From Anticarsia gemmatalis (taxonomy: Eukaryota > Arthropoda > Insecta > Lepidoptera > Erebidae): 64,000 nucleotides of DNA. Within the stretch, counting starts at the first letter, position 1. Every line of letters starts with the position of its first letter. Under the pieces are notes generated by a model that made no database searches, was not told the DNA's origin, and saw nothing but the letters and a program-made list of their open reading frames with translations. The DNA is taken from the NCBI RefSeq assembly GCF_050436995.1, contig NC_134758.1:9920001-9984000 (forward strand), read 5' to 3'. This document shows positions 49,766-60,286 of the stretch, in pieces. Both the position numbers and the translations under genes were made by a program.

Positions 49766-49905
49766 ATAGACTTGTAACACTTAATTAAATAATTAACAAA
49801 GGAGTAGCGAAATGCGCCATGTTTTTACATAACACTAAAAACTGTAGAAGGCGTGTGCCGTGGTGCTGCGTGCAATAATAAAAGAGCAATTGTTTTGTTT
49901 TTTAG

Positions 49906-49955
49906 ACGACAATTATCGGCTGAACAATGGATGAGAAAAACTTATGGATCTTAAG
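49906..49955 (+). CDS. Candidate exon with start codon, plus strand (MDEKNLWIL...)
   Basis: The sequence GTTTTGTTTTTTAG is a textbook acceptor at 49905. It is followed by 50 nt and the consensus donor TTAAG|GTAAGAG at 49956. Inside, an in-frame TGA is followed two codons later by ACAATGG, a favourable initiation context, giving MDEKNLWIL plus two bases (phase 2 out). This is the expected form of a second exon that holds the end of a 5' UTR and the start codon. A different frame stays open for 15 codons but stops before the donor. The peptide is too short to identify. The neighbours are a degraded 5S SINE upstream and a LINE tail downstream, neither of which contains this segment. Confidence 0.4.
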
Positions 49956-50044
49956 GTAAGAGTTTTACGTAACGGATTGTTAAGGTTTTTGAATTGGTAA
50001 AAGGTTTTGCTCAGAAACGTTTGATAAGAGAATACGTTCTTACA

Positions 50045-50104
50045 ATCGCCTTTATTTTATAGGGTTAGGCAGAGACCAGAAAACTACATACTAGAATTTA
50101 TTTC
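50045..50104 (-). repeat. Fragment of the 'GTAGGCAGAGAC' repeat
   Basis: TCGCCTTTATTTTATAGGGT TAGGCAGAGACCAGAAAAC matches the same core. Confidence 0.4.
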
Positions 50105-50970
50105 AACATCATTATAAACGTTCTAGTCCTGACTGTTGGACTTATGTTGAATAATAGCCTGATCAATATGAAGTTCTGACTTCGATTACTGAGTTGCAAA
50201 TAATTAAAGTCGCAATTAATTAAGTACTTTTGACAGATACTTGATGATAATTAGTGATTTTGACTTTAAAAAATATTATTATTTTCGCTATCTGCGTACA
50301 GAAATAGTAAATTGGTCTAGGCTTATTTGGAAATGCTTTGGCTATATGTTATCTAACCCATTATGGATGATGTCCCTGTGATTGTTCATAATAGCAAAGA
50401 ATCCCAAAAATACTTATAAACAAAGTATAACGTGTATTTTTTAATAAAAATAAATTTTAATTAGTGGCTACAGTATAAAGTTAGCATTTCACATTTAAAC
50501 AAAAAACTTCTAAAACTCATACTCAAATTCACTCACTAGATGGCGCTTTCAAGGATCGCGATTTAGAAAAGTTCAGCGTTACTGCGGCAAAACGCGGAAC
50601 TTCGCAAGGACATTTCGGGTTCGTATAGAAGTCAAACTTTAACTTACCAAGCTGCCGATAGATGGCGGTAGGCGTTCTTGTGAGAAAGCTGTAACAAAAA
50701 ATAGCTCGTTATTTCTTATTTGAATAGCTAAATAGCAGTTGGTGTTTTTTAAAATTTATTTACTAGCAAGATAATAAATTTATAATAATAGATTTTTGAA
50801 CTTTATTCAGTTATTGTATGCTTATAAGAATTTATTTATTCCTATTACTAGATCGTTAATAGAAAGCCGGCTTGGATTTAATTTTATGTTGGCTCTGTAT
50901 AATTGTTTTTGTTTTGTTGACGCTATAGCTTAACGAATATTGTAATGTAATAATTTTCATTTTTTTTTAA

Positions 50971-51046
50971 TCAGACCGCCGAAGAGTGGATACATGGGAA
51001 AGCTATGGAGGAGACCATTGCACAGCAGTGGGGAATACAGGATAAT
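50971..51046 (+). repeat. LINE-type 3' tail end fragment
   Basis: TATGGAGGAGACCATTGCAC followed by AGCAGTGGGGAATACAGGAT is the 3' end of the same or a related tail family. Confidence 0.4.
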
Positions 51047-51104
51047 AATAACAATAATATTGTATTTTACAAATGAAAGATACGTCCTATTATTTTATTA
51101 TTGA

Positions 51105-51382
51105 CTAGCGGACCCGCGCAACTTCGCTTGCGTCACGTAAGAGAGAATGGGTCATAATTTTCCCCGTTTTTGGAACATTTTTCGTGACTACTCCGCTCCT
51201 AATGGTTGTAGCGTGATGATATATAGCCTATAGCCTTTCTCGATAAATGGGCTATCTAACAGTGAAAGAATTTTTCAAATCAGACCAGTAAGTAGTTCCT
51301 GAGATTAGCGCGTTCAAACAAACAAACAAACAAGCAATCAAACAAACAAACAAACTCTTCAGCTTTATAATATTAGTATAGA
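51105..51382 (-). mobile_element. Helitron-like element, family A, CAAA subtype
   Basis: TCTATACTAATATTATAAAG to CCGCTAG between A and T, with the same internal blocks as 43722-43981 and a longer (CAAA)n tract at about 51315-51353. Confidence 0.65.
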
Positions 51383-52025
51383 TCATATGTGTTATAAGTT
51401 GAAATCTATCACAACCATATTTTATCCTAATTGGTCATTGGTTGGTTAGTCATTGGTAATTGAGCCGTTCAGATAATTATAGAAGCGTAACATAAACACA
51501 CAATGATATAAGACAATACCTTCACTAATAAATAATAATAATTCATTATATTTATTATACTTATATCATTTTTCTAACAAAGAATCATAGTTACATCTTA
51601 ACAGTTATAATAAACTATATATTATAATTAGACTAGTCGTATTACGTTAATTAAGTACTATAATTATAAAAACAAACAATTTTCCAGATAGTTAATTATT
51701 TTAATAAGATTAATTCATATTATTTGCTCGTAAACGTGGTTATAAATCATTGTCAATAAATTTAAAAAAAATGTATGCTGATTTACATAATAATTACATA
51801 ATTATAGAAGATAGTAGAAGTAATTATCAGGTAGCAAGTTTTTGTTAAAATTATATATATAATCTTGAAAAAATAGACATTACTATGAGATAAATATAAT
51901 ATTCTAATAAAATGGAGTGCTTCCGTTCGCGTATAATTAAAAAAAAACCTATCCTTTTCTATATTTTTATTAAAACTTATGTAAATTATAAAATAAAAGT
52001 AGGTAATTATATCACACAATATTAA

Positions 52026-52269
52026 GGCGCCCACAGCCAGTTGCGCTCACTGGTCGGTAAACGATCTGCGAGTTAAGCAACCGTTGGCGCGGTTAATCCA
52101 TAGATGGGTGACCGCATAGTGGTATTTGAGCTGGGCGTCTCCGTGCTTCGGAGGGCACGTAAAATGTCGGTCCCGGCTGCTATCTACTAAGATAACAGTC
52201 GTTAAGCCATGTCAAAGGCCTTCGGGAGGCTTGAACAACTTTGACACTAGGTTGACCACTAACCATACC
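52026..52269 (+). mobile_element. 5S rRNA-derived SINE (HaSE3-type), copy 4, best preserved
   Basis: The 5S-like head is clear: AGTTAAGCAAC at 52071-52081, GGCGCGGTTAATCCATAG and TAGATGGGTGACCGC at 52101-52115. The spacing matches insect 5S rRNA. The body continues through CGTGCTTCGGAGGGCACGT to GACACTAGGTTGACCACTAA. Confidence 0.7.
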
Positions 52270-52439
52270 ATATGTTTATCTAATTCAATGATATTCTAAC
52301 TAGCATTCCTCATTGCTAATATAATCTAATACAAACATACAAAAAACATAACAGTTACATGCAAATATAATTAAAAATAGATGTAACGGTTTTTGAAAAA
52401 AAAACTTCTCTATGAATAGACACCATGACTGTTTGAGCG

Positions 52440-52634
52440 TCTATATTAAACCATACTATGAGAATGGTTGTCTGTGTTTTACGTCTTTGCTGCTAAACGG
52501 CTGAACCGATTTTTATCAAATTTGATTTTGAGATAGCTGGAGGTTTGAGGTAAAAGTAGGCTAAACTTAAAATAAATATATTAAGGTTTATGTTACCCAA
52601 TTAAGATGCGAGTGCAGCCGCACGGGTCAGCTAG
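52440..52634 (+). mobile_element. Helitron-like element, family B
   Basis: It starts about TCTATATTAAACCATACTAT and ends GCAGCCGCACGGGTCAGCTAG in short matches, followed by T. A hairpin (GTGC-AGCC-GCAC) precedes CGGGTCAGCTAG. The base before the start is G rather than A, so the 5' end is provisional. Confidence 0.55.
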
Positions 52635-52639
52635 TTTTC

Positions 52640-53420
52640 TAATAAAACTGAATAAAAAAATCTTATAAGAAACGGGCAGCTGTTGCTGCAACTATCGGGG
52701 GTCGAACCCCCACTATGGAAAAAATCGATGGGCGGCAACTATAGGGTGCAACCCCTTGGCACACACATCACGCGACGCAATTTTAAATTATGGGGTGACA
52801 CAGTAAACTGTGTTTGGTAATTTTTTACGAAAAAAATTTTTTTGTGACATTTTTTTTGAGGTGGTTTTTCTAAGTAGTGGTTTGCGGTTTCCGTAGGTAT
52901 ATTTTTTGTATTTATTTGGGGTAAAATTGGTGTTTAGTGTGAATTAAATATGATTGTATAGTTTGCTTCGTAGTATACGATTTCAATTGCATGTCAATAA
53001 TGATTTTGTAAAATATTTTTTTTTAGAAATGTCTGTTTTAGTTATGAATTGTAGAGTCGGTGGGTGTTTGCGTGTCTGTGTGTGTGTTTTATTAAGAACA
53101 TCGGGATAGAGGTCACCCCTCACAAAATATGCCTATGAGAGTGAAACGGCATACTTTTTGATTGGAAATAATCTCAGATCCTTGATGTTTTTTTTTATGT
53201 TTTAAAATTTTTAAGCTTTATTGCAATTTAATTTTCGAAAATACTACTAATTATGTAATTTAAAGAAGTCTTTAGCCCAACAACTTAGTAAAGAGCCTTG
53301 TATTAGCCAAAGTTCAGTAGAATTTAGTACCTAATTGAATCTAGAAATATAGTACATTCTAACTGCCAAGGGTCTATACTAAATACGACTAGCACTAAAA
53401 TTAAGCTTACGTTTTATAAA
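52640..53420. other. AT-rich DNA with a tRNA-like remnant
   Basis: Near 52700, CGGGGGTCGAACCCCC reads on the minus strand as a B-box-like T-loop (GGGGGTTCGACCCCCG), and a decayed second copy of the surrounding words follows at 52735-52760. No full tRNA fold. Confidence 0.3.
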
Positions 53421-53424
53421 AAAA

Positions 53425-53609
53425 CTAGCGGACCCGACAGACGTTGTCCTGTCTACACGTCTTTAATTTAATTTTTTTTAACTTTTTTTAATAATCTAAA
53501 CCATTCTCAGATCCCCTTGAACACACACAAAAAATTTCATCAACATCGGTCCAGTCGTTAAAGAGGAGTTCAGTGACATACACACTTACAGAAGAATTAT
53601 ACATATATA
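53425..53609 (-). mobile_element. Helitron-like element, family C, first unit of a tandem pair
   Basis: It ends (minus strand) with GACAACGTCTGTCGGGTCCG then CTAG. Interior blocks AAACCATTCTCAGATCCC and AATTTCATCAACATCGGTCC are repeated in the next unit. Confidence 0.6.
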
Positions 53610-53796
53610 CTAGCGGACCCGACAGACGTTGTCCTGTCTACACGTCAAAAAAACATTGTTCAGCGGACAAAATTGTGAATCTAAACCATTCTCAGATCCC
53701 TTTGAACACACACAAAAAATTTCATCAAAATCGGTCCAGTCTTTTAAGAGAAGTTCAGTGACATACACACTTACAGAAGAATTATATATATAAAGA
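53610..53796 (-). mobile_element. Helitron-like element, family C, second unit of a tandem pair
   Basis: It starts TCTTTATATATATAATTCTT and ends with the same GTCGGGTCCGCTAG, directly abutting the first unit head-to-tail. The outer flanks of the pair are A and T. Confidence 0.6.
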
Positions 53797-54308
53797 TTAA
53801 GTATAGACGTAGAGTATTTTTTCACACGTTTTTAGTATATTCACTTGCTAGATAGTCGAACCGTCACTAGTGCAGTCAACACTAGTCTAAAAATAAATTT
53901 CCACCCGGCAATAAGAAACGATCTTTTCATCACCTAATTACATTGAAGCACAGCAATTTCGTCATACATTACGCGTTTCCCACTTAACATTACACCATAT
54001 ACCGATACATAGGTATCAGTGTATCTCGTTATACATTCAATAACGTCAACGTTCGCAGTTAGCGTGATCAATCAATTTGTCAAATAGACCGCTTTAATTA
54101 ACGATTAGGGATGGAGGCTGCGGTAATCTTGTTATCTTGTTGACGGGTGCTTCATATCGCTTGTTTGTTGGTATGATTGGAAATTGTAGGTGAAAACATT
54201 AGAGTAAATAATTATAGCAGAAGTTAATTCTAAGTATCGTTATTAATTTGTTCATTTCATATTTATTTTTAATTTTCAAGGTATTTGGGTACCTATATAT
54301 ATATTCGC

Positions 54309-54641
54309 TAAGCCTTTGTTCCAAGCTATGTTGGAGTCGGCTTCCAGTCTCACCGGATGCAGCTGGATACCAGTGTTTTACATGGAGCGACTGCCTATCT
54401 GACCTCCACAACCCAGTTACTTGGGTATTAACATGATACCCTTCGGTAAGACTGGTTGTCAGACTTTCAAGCTTCTGACTACTGTTAACGACTGTCAAAG
54501 ATCTTCGAAAATGACAGCCGGGACCCACAATTTAACGTGCCTTCCGAAACACGGAGGAACTCGATATGTATAAGATGGTCACCCATCCACGGAACAACCT
54601 CGGCAAGCGTAGCTTAACCTCAGAGATCGATCCGTGCGGCT
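54309..54641 (-). mobile_element. 5S rRNA-derived SINE, longer subtype with different tail
   Basis: Read on the minus strand it starts GAGGTTAAGCTACGCTTGCC, then GTGGATGGGTGACCATC and CCGTGTTTCGGAAGGCACGT, homologous to the 5S head and body of copies 1-4. It then has its own body and tail (CAACCAGTCTTACCGAAGGG; GAGACTGGAAGCCGACTCC). It is a second subfamily built on the same 5S head. Confidence 0.6.
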
Positions 54642-55002
54642 GTTTCAGTTTCATATATACCTAGAATTGAAACTTACGTGTCATTTAGCCTCGAATTTTG
54701 GGACTGACTTAAACAATTTGTTAAGTTAAAGTCATATAAATATATTTTTTATTCCTATCATAGCAGGCCTTCTAGAAGCATAGCCGGCGTTAATGAATAA
54801 AATCACTAAACAAACTTCGCTGTAATTAGTTTTTAAGGCAATAAAAATTTATACGCGTTTTTTTTTAGCGCTTTTTTATGAAGTGTAAAAATATTTATGA
54901 CGTTTCCTGAAAACTATTAAGAAGTCGCGGGATTAAACTAGCTATTAAATAAATATTAAATGAAGCACACGGTAGTGAAGTAATAGGTATAATAATAATG
55001 TA

Positions 55003-55186
55003 TCTAATATATAAAATTCTCGTGTCACAGTTTTCGTTACCATAATCCTCCGAAACGGCTTGACCGATTCTCATGAAATTTTGTGAGCATATTGACTAGG
55101 TCTGAGAATTGGCCAACATCTATTTTTCATACACCTAAGTGACAATTTTTTTTTATTTGGCAAAGCAACGTTTGCCTGTCTGCTAG
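55003..55186 (+). mobile_element. Helitron-like element, family D
   Basis: TCTAATATATAAAATTCTCG start, GTCTGCTAG end, between A and T. A perfect 6-bp hairpin (GGCAAA-GCAACG-TTTGCC) lies just before the end, as in Helitrons. The block CGAAACGGCTTGACCGATTC is typical. Confidence 0.6.
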
Positions 55187-55296
55187 TAAATAATATTATC
55201 ACGTTGCACATTCAACGTGCAACTGTTACTTGTACACTTCCTTCATACGCCTGTATAGTGATGACCGTTGTATTATTATTTTTAAAGAAAACTATC

Positions 55297-55495
55297 TTTT
55301 ACCCGCGACTTCGTCCGCCACCTGAATTTTCCCATGGCAATGCGTCATTTTTCCGGGGTAAAAAGTAGCCTATATCCTTTCTCGGGTATCAAAGTACCTC
55401 TATACCAAATTTCATGCAAATTGGTTCAGTAGTTTAGGCGCGATTGAGTACCAGACAGACAGCGTTACTTTCACATTTATAATATTAAGTATGGA
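55297..55495 (-). mobile_element. Helitron-like element, diverged family A copy
   Basis: It starts TCCATACTTAATATTATAAA and shares CCAAATTTCATGCAAATTGG with copies 1 and 2. The 3' end reads GGACGAAGTCGCGGGTAAAA, lacking CTAG. Confidence 0.55.
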
Positions 55496-55867
55496 TTGAA
55501 TTTTATAAAATTTTTCAATACTATTTCGAGTAATTTGTGTTGTGTGCATTGTTTGTATGTTTGTAAAAGTCCCCGCGACACATAATTCTACACGTGTCAT
55601 AATAATATATTATTCACAGTACAATGTAATTACTTATTAGTTTTTTAATTCATAGCCTTTGTGTATCGTATATATTGCATGCTAATTTCTTGTAATTTTG
55701 GACATAATATATATTTTTTAATAACAATTTTAACATACATATTCTGATAATAATTAAAAAACCTTCCACGTGGCGGTAATTACGGTCATTAACACCAATT
55801 CTTGCATTAATTCTCTTCCGTATCACATTTTATTATTTCTTCTATTATATTAAACCTTATTATAATA

Positions 55868-56035
55868 CTAGCTTTGCGACTTCGTCTGCGTGGTTTGTGA
55901 CTTAAGACAGAATTTTCATACATTGTTTCATCCCCTATTTTATTCCCTTAGGGGAAGAATTGATCAAAATAATTTCTTAGCAAAGTCCTACGTCGTAACA
56001 TCTACCTGCATACCAAATTTCAGAAATAATTATCA
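55868..56035 (-). mobile_element. Helitron-like element, family E, 3' part only
   Basis: CTAGCTTTGCGACTTCGTCT reads as a CTAG 3' end on the minus strand next to A. The block ACCAAATTTCAG follows. The element breaks off near 56035, before the LINE-type tail at 56076. Confidence 0.45.
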
Positions 56036-56075
56036 ATTATTTCTTTACAAAAAGTTTAAACTCACATGCTCCAAC

Positions 56076-56246
56076 GGTGAAGGAAAACATCGTGAGGAAA
56101 CCTTGCATGCCTAAAATTTGTTTAAAACATTTATTGAGGGCATGCAAAGTCCCCAACCCGCACTTGGCCAGCGTGGTGGACTTAAGGCCTAACCCCTCCC
56201 TCATTACGGGAGGAGACCCTTGCCCAGCAGTGGGACATTAATAGGT
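56076..56246 (+). repeat. LINE-type 3' tail, well preserved copy
   Basis: GTGAAGGAAAACATCGTGAG, GCACTTGGCCAGCGTGGTGG, GGAGGAGACCCTTGCCCAGC and AGTGGGACATTAATAGG are all present. It is inserted between two Helitron-like fragments. Confidence 0.55.
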
Positions 56247-56310
56247 AAAATTTATTTCTAATTTTATGATTTATTATGTCGCAATATTGATTATAATTAT
56301 ATTACTGAAT

Positions 56311-56533
56311 GCGTCATATAAAAGAGATCAGGTCTTAATTTTCCCCATTTTCGTAACATTTTTTACTGGTACTCTGCTCCTATTGGTCGTAGCGTGATGA
56401 TATAGCCTATAACCTTTCTCGATAAATGGGCTATCTAACACTGAAATATTTTTTCAAATCGGACCAGTAGTTCCTGAGTTTAGCGCGTTCAAACAAACGA
56501 ACAAACTCTTTAGCTTTGTAATATTAGTATAGA
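56311..56533 (-). mobile_element. Helitron-like element, family A, 3' end missing
   Basis: It has the 5' end TCTATACTAATATTACAAAG and internal blocks of the CAAA subtype. Similarity stops at GCGTC, so the terminal hairpin and CTAG are lost. Confidence 0.6.
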
Positions 56534-57157
56534 TATTGTTATTAAGAGTCACATCACTATCTGCTCCGCCCATTCAGTGTTGAGCCCACATAGAATATTG
56601 AATGGTACTAAATATTTATACATTTGTTATAAATACAATATATTGTTATTTATTAGGTGTTTAATGTTATATTTATTACTTTATTCTGGTCATGAGTCGG
56701 TAGGTTTTATTATAGTGGTCACCCGTGACTCCGCTTGCGTCGGAAAATCGTAAAAATAGGTGAAAGTAGGTATACTATTGGTTAAACTAGATTATTTGTT
56801 ATCTGTGTGTCTAATTGTATCTAAATCCAATGTGTAGTTTTGCGGAAAACAGCAACAAACATCCACTCATTCAAAAATTCTTTATATTATATTTTTTCTT
56901 TAAATTTCCAGTACCTAGTTGAAAGCGTATTTTAGATTATTTAAACTCCTTTTAAACTGCTTGTTTGTGCAATACTTGCCGCGTATATAACATGTCATAC
57001 GAACGAACCTTTAGCAACCAACACTGTTATGATACCAAAACCCCAACATTTCACGTTAGTTAACTTTTCTCAGAACAACAAACATTTTATTAAATAACAG
57101 GAAAACAAATAAAAATAATACATAATTAAAAACTTACACACAAGTTACACGTGTGTA

Positions 57158-58517
57158 GGGGGAGTCCGGGAGACTTGCCCAGGTGGGAGAGTTGAACCAC
57201 ATTTAAAAATTCGATTTAAATTACGCGCTAATGAAACGTCATTTCGGTCATTGGTAGCACGCGTGAGACCAATGACAACCACGCAACCATTTTTTACAAT
57301 GGTCTGTTTGTTTGGCTGTCAGGTTCGAAAAGGTGTTTTTGTTAATGCAAAGTATTTTATTTTTATTTTTGGCGTTTTGAGATTACGGAGGTGTTCAAAG
57401 AGGTATGTATTGTGTATTGTTACTATAATGTTGCCTGATTATTATAGTTTGACGTGCGCTTAGTGATTTTTCGCTAAGATTGCATAGTTTTTTTATGTTA
57501 AAAGATTTATGTCGATGTAGTATATGCGGGAGAGTTGAACCATGGTGAGGTCGGGAGACATGCTCAGGGGTTCAACTCTCCCTCTACAGTGTTTATGTGA
57601 CAGATTTTGTAGTTTGGTTTGTGTTTTACTTATTTAATTACGTTAAATATTATTTTTTATTACAGGTGAATTGGATGAATAAAAAAGATAGCCTATATGT
57701 TAGTTAAGACTATAAAACAAAAAAAAATCATCAAAGTTTTTCATTCATCAAGTTTTTGCGCGAAAAGCGTATTTAAATCATATTTTTGGCTTCTCTTGGT
57801 TGTATGAAGATCCATCTTAGTTTTTCTTTAATATCTATAATGTACAGACATGAGGTTGTTATAATTTTATTAAATGTATAAATCAGTAGTGTGCAGTAAA
57901 GTGCATTACGTTCTGACTAGAAAGCAAGCGATGCAATTAGCTTTTGATTTCGCCACAGTAAATTCAAAAAAGTTTCCTGATAGCTGGTCAAGAAACCATG
58001 CCGCTGGAAAAGACTGGTATCGTGGTTTTCTTTCTAGAAATCCAGAAATTATCTATAGAGCACCTGAAGCCACCAAGCTTATCTCGTGCTAATAAAAGGA
58101 TAAAAGTATATAATAATTATTTTGACTTGAATTGTTTAAGAAGAAGAAGTTTTCCTGTTAAATACACAGTAGATAACTGTGATTTTTTCAAATTTAAGTT
58201 TTATTTTGTTGTTTATTGATATAAATATGTGATTTAAGCTGTTTATTTTTTATTATCTCCTATAAAAAAACCATGATCAACTCTCCCCATACCCCGGGTC
58301 AAGTGTCCCTTGGGGTGGGGAGAGTTGACTCATATTCCATTTTTCATTGAAGTATGTATAACATATTACAGTATTATAAAACCCATAAAGTTATTACGCC
58401 TAAGTAAACCCAAATAAATAAGCTAATTTTTAATACTTTAATTGAATCCCTAAGTCTTATTTAAAGAAAATTACGATACTTTGAACAAAAAGTGGTTCAA
58501 CTCTCCCGGACTTCCCC
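57158..58517 (+). mobile_element. Tigger/pogo-like DNA transposon remnant (1.36 kb)
   Basis: The termini are inverted: GGGGGAGTCCGGGAGA on the left and TCTCCCGGACTTCCCC on the right, each next to a TA dinucleotide (57156-57157, 58518-58519), the target used by Tc1/mariner/pogo elements. Inside is a pogo-type transposase fragment. The motif GGGAGAGTTGAACC or a close variant occurs at least six times in both orientations (near 57184, 57528, 57569, 58275, 58316 and 58494) and forms two internal hairpins. The element is too short for a full transposase, so it is non-autonomous. Confidence 0.65.
57890..58195 (+). pseudogene. Pogo/Tigger transposase fragment (CENP-B-type HTH region), frameshifted
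   Basis: The frame starting near 57874 contains LTRKQAMQLAFDFA, followed by AGKDWYRGFLSRNPEI and PEATKL. This is the pattern of the CENP-B/Tc5-type DNA-binding helix-turn-helix of pogo and Tigger transposases (LTRKQ..LA..FA, AGKDW..GF..R.P, PEAT.L.RA). At about 58075 the frame shifts: the match continues in the next frame as SLSRANKRIKVYNNYFDL, then a region that degenerates where the first catalytic Asp motif (YNVDET in the family) would be. The N-terminal HTH and the rest of the catalytic DDE domain are missing. It lies inside the terminal inverted repeats at 57158-58517, consistent with the source transposase of that element. It is not a host gene. Confidence 0.65.
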
Positions 58518-58827
58518 TACAGATCAAAGCACGTGTAATTAAGACCGATGGAAAGTTACACGTGTAACTACGAATGTGTTTCGCTTTTCTGAGAAACAAT
58601 TTCGTTCCTAGAATTCAAGGGCCTGAAGGTCTGATATTCTGGAATATATTGTGTAATATTGTATAGAATTTTCTAATAGAAGTCTGTATTTTCAGTTATT
58701 GATTAATATGACCTTTCGATGGTAATAATTGTCCTTAGGGCGGTAAGCACTTAGAGATTAGAACTTGTAGAGTATCGAAGACTGGCGTAGATTTCTGTAA
58801 GGGCCTTAATCATATAATTATGAAACA

Positions 58828-59088
58828 CTAGCTGACCCGCGCAACTTCGCTTGCGTCACATAAAAGAGGTCATAATTTTCCCCGTTTTTGTAACAGTTTT
58901 TACTGGTACTCTGCTCCTCTTGTTCGTAGCGTGATGATATATAACCTATAACCTTCCTCGATAAATGGGCTATCTAACACTAAAAGATTTTTTTAAATCG
59001 AACCAGTAGTTCCTGAGATTAGCGCGTTCAAACAAACAAACAAACAATCAAACAAACAAACTCTTCAGCTTTATAATATTAGTATAGA
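58828..59088 (-). mobile_element. Helitron-like element, family A, CAAA subtype
   Basis: Complete copy with TCTATACTAATATTATAAAG and GGGTCAGCTAG ends, between A and T, very similar to 43722-43981. It sits about 310 bp beyond the Tigger-like element. Confidence 0.65.
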
Positions 59089-59094
59089 TACGTC

Positions 59095-60105
59095 GTAATA
59101 GGTAATACATGTTTAGTGTTGTATTTTTCATTAATTTCTTCTTGCGTTGGGAATCTCTTAAACTTGTCATTGATAGTTACAATATTTACAACGTGAATAT
59201 TTAGAATAATTACTTATTTTTTTACTAAATCATATGTCTGTATTATAAGAATTCGTAGCCTAAACATTCCGAGCAGTCTCGATATTGGCCCACCCTCAAA
59301 GTAAAATATTTTAAATATTGTAAAAATTTCAGTGCATTCTATCCGGTAGTTTTTACGTGATAGCGACACATACAGACGGATAACAGACAGACAGACAGAC
59401 AGAAAAGAAAATTATAAATTGCAGATTCGGTATCAGAATCCGTTACTGAACATACCCCATTGGTTTTTTTTTAATATATTCAATGTACAGAATTGACCTC
59501 TCTACAGATTTATTATAAGTATAGATATTATAAAAATCATACTATTATTAATATCTACAACAACTTACAAGATAATTTTCCACATATTACTTCATTTATT
59601 TCCCCTATAATTACTACACATACATACAATAAACCATCTAATCAAAAACGACCCTAAAATAAACATGATATGTATAAAAAAGGTAATTTCCCGCTTGACC
59701 GGACCCCACGTTCGGAAGTTTTTACCCCAAAACTTAACCCTGCCCACCATTGTAATAACCCTCCGCTACCAACCGATTGGCCATCGCATGCAATTTTGGA
59801 AATATGCACCCACGAAATTTGTACGGACAAAATGTTGAAGTTAGCTCGTTTTGAGTTTGTAATTTGAGCAGTTATTGTTTTAAATTGTTTTTAATTATGT
59901 TTGTTATTATTGTAAAATGGAAAGCTTACTATTTAGGTTGATACTTATATGAAAACACAAAAAACATTGTTTTTGGGTATCGCACATTTAGGAAGGCGAG
60001 AAATCTCTTCTTTTTTGTACAAATTCCACGCGGTCGACGCAATAACATGCAATTGGAAGCGAAATCTTTCGTATAAAAGTAAGTTTTTTAAATACATTTT
60101 TTGTA
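59095..60105. other. Intron-like DNA
   Basis: It has a short (GACA)n tract at 59386-59402. Small frames at 59670-59867 and 59949-60203 are not recognised; the latter runs into the MITE-like element. Confidence 0.4.
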
Positions 60106-60110
60106 CAGAT

Positions 60111-60286
60111 CAGCGGGCTTATCACGTATCTCAGTTGACAGCTAGTATACGTCAAATCTATGGTCACTATTCAGTACATTGCTGCTTTGACGTAACGTAT
60201 TAATCACTATAATCTAAGGGAAAAAACAATGGACAGCATAGTGGCTTTCAAATGGCTGTCAACTGAGATACGTGATAGCCCCCCTG
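60111..60286. mobile_element. MITE-like element with ~30-bp inverted ends (CAG...CTG)
   Basis: The left CTTATCACGTATCTCAGTTG and right CAACTGAGATACGTGATAG are inverted. Extreme ends are CAGCGGG and CCCCCCTG. CAG-start ends occur in hAT-like elements, but no 8-bp target duplication is visible, so the class is open. Confidence 0.5.

Noticed and set aside
51313..51357. CRISPR-like or other structured array from the AAAC repeats
   Set aside because: These are simple CAAA microsatellites inside Helitron-like copies.
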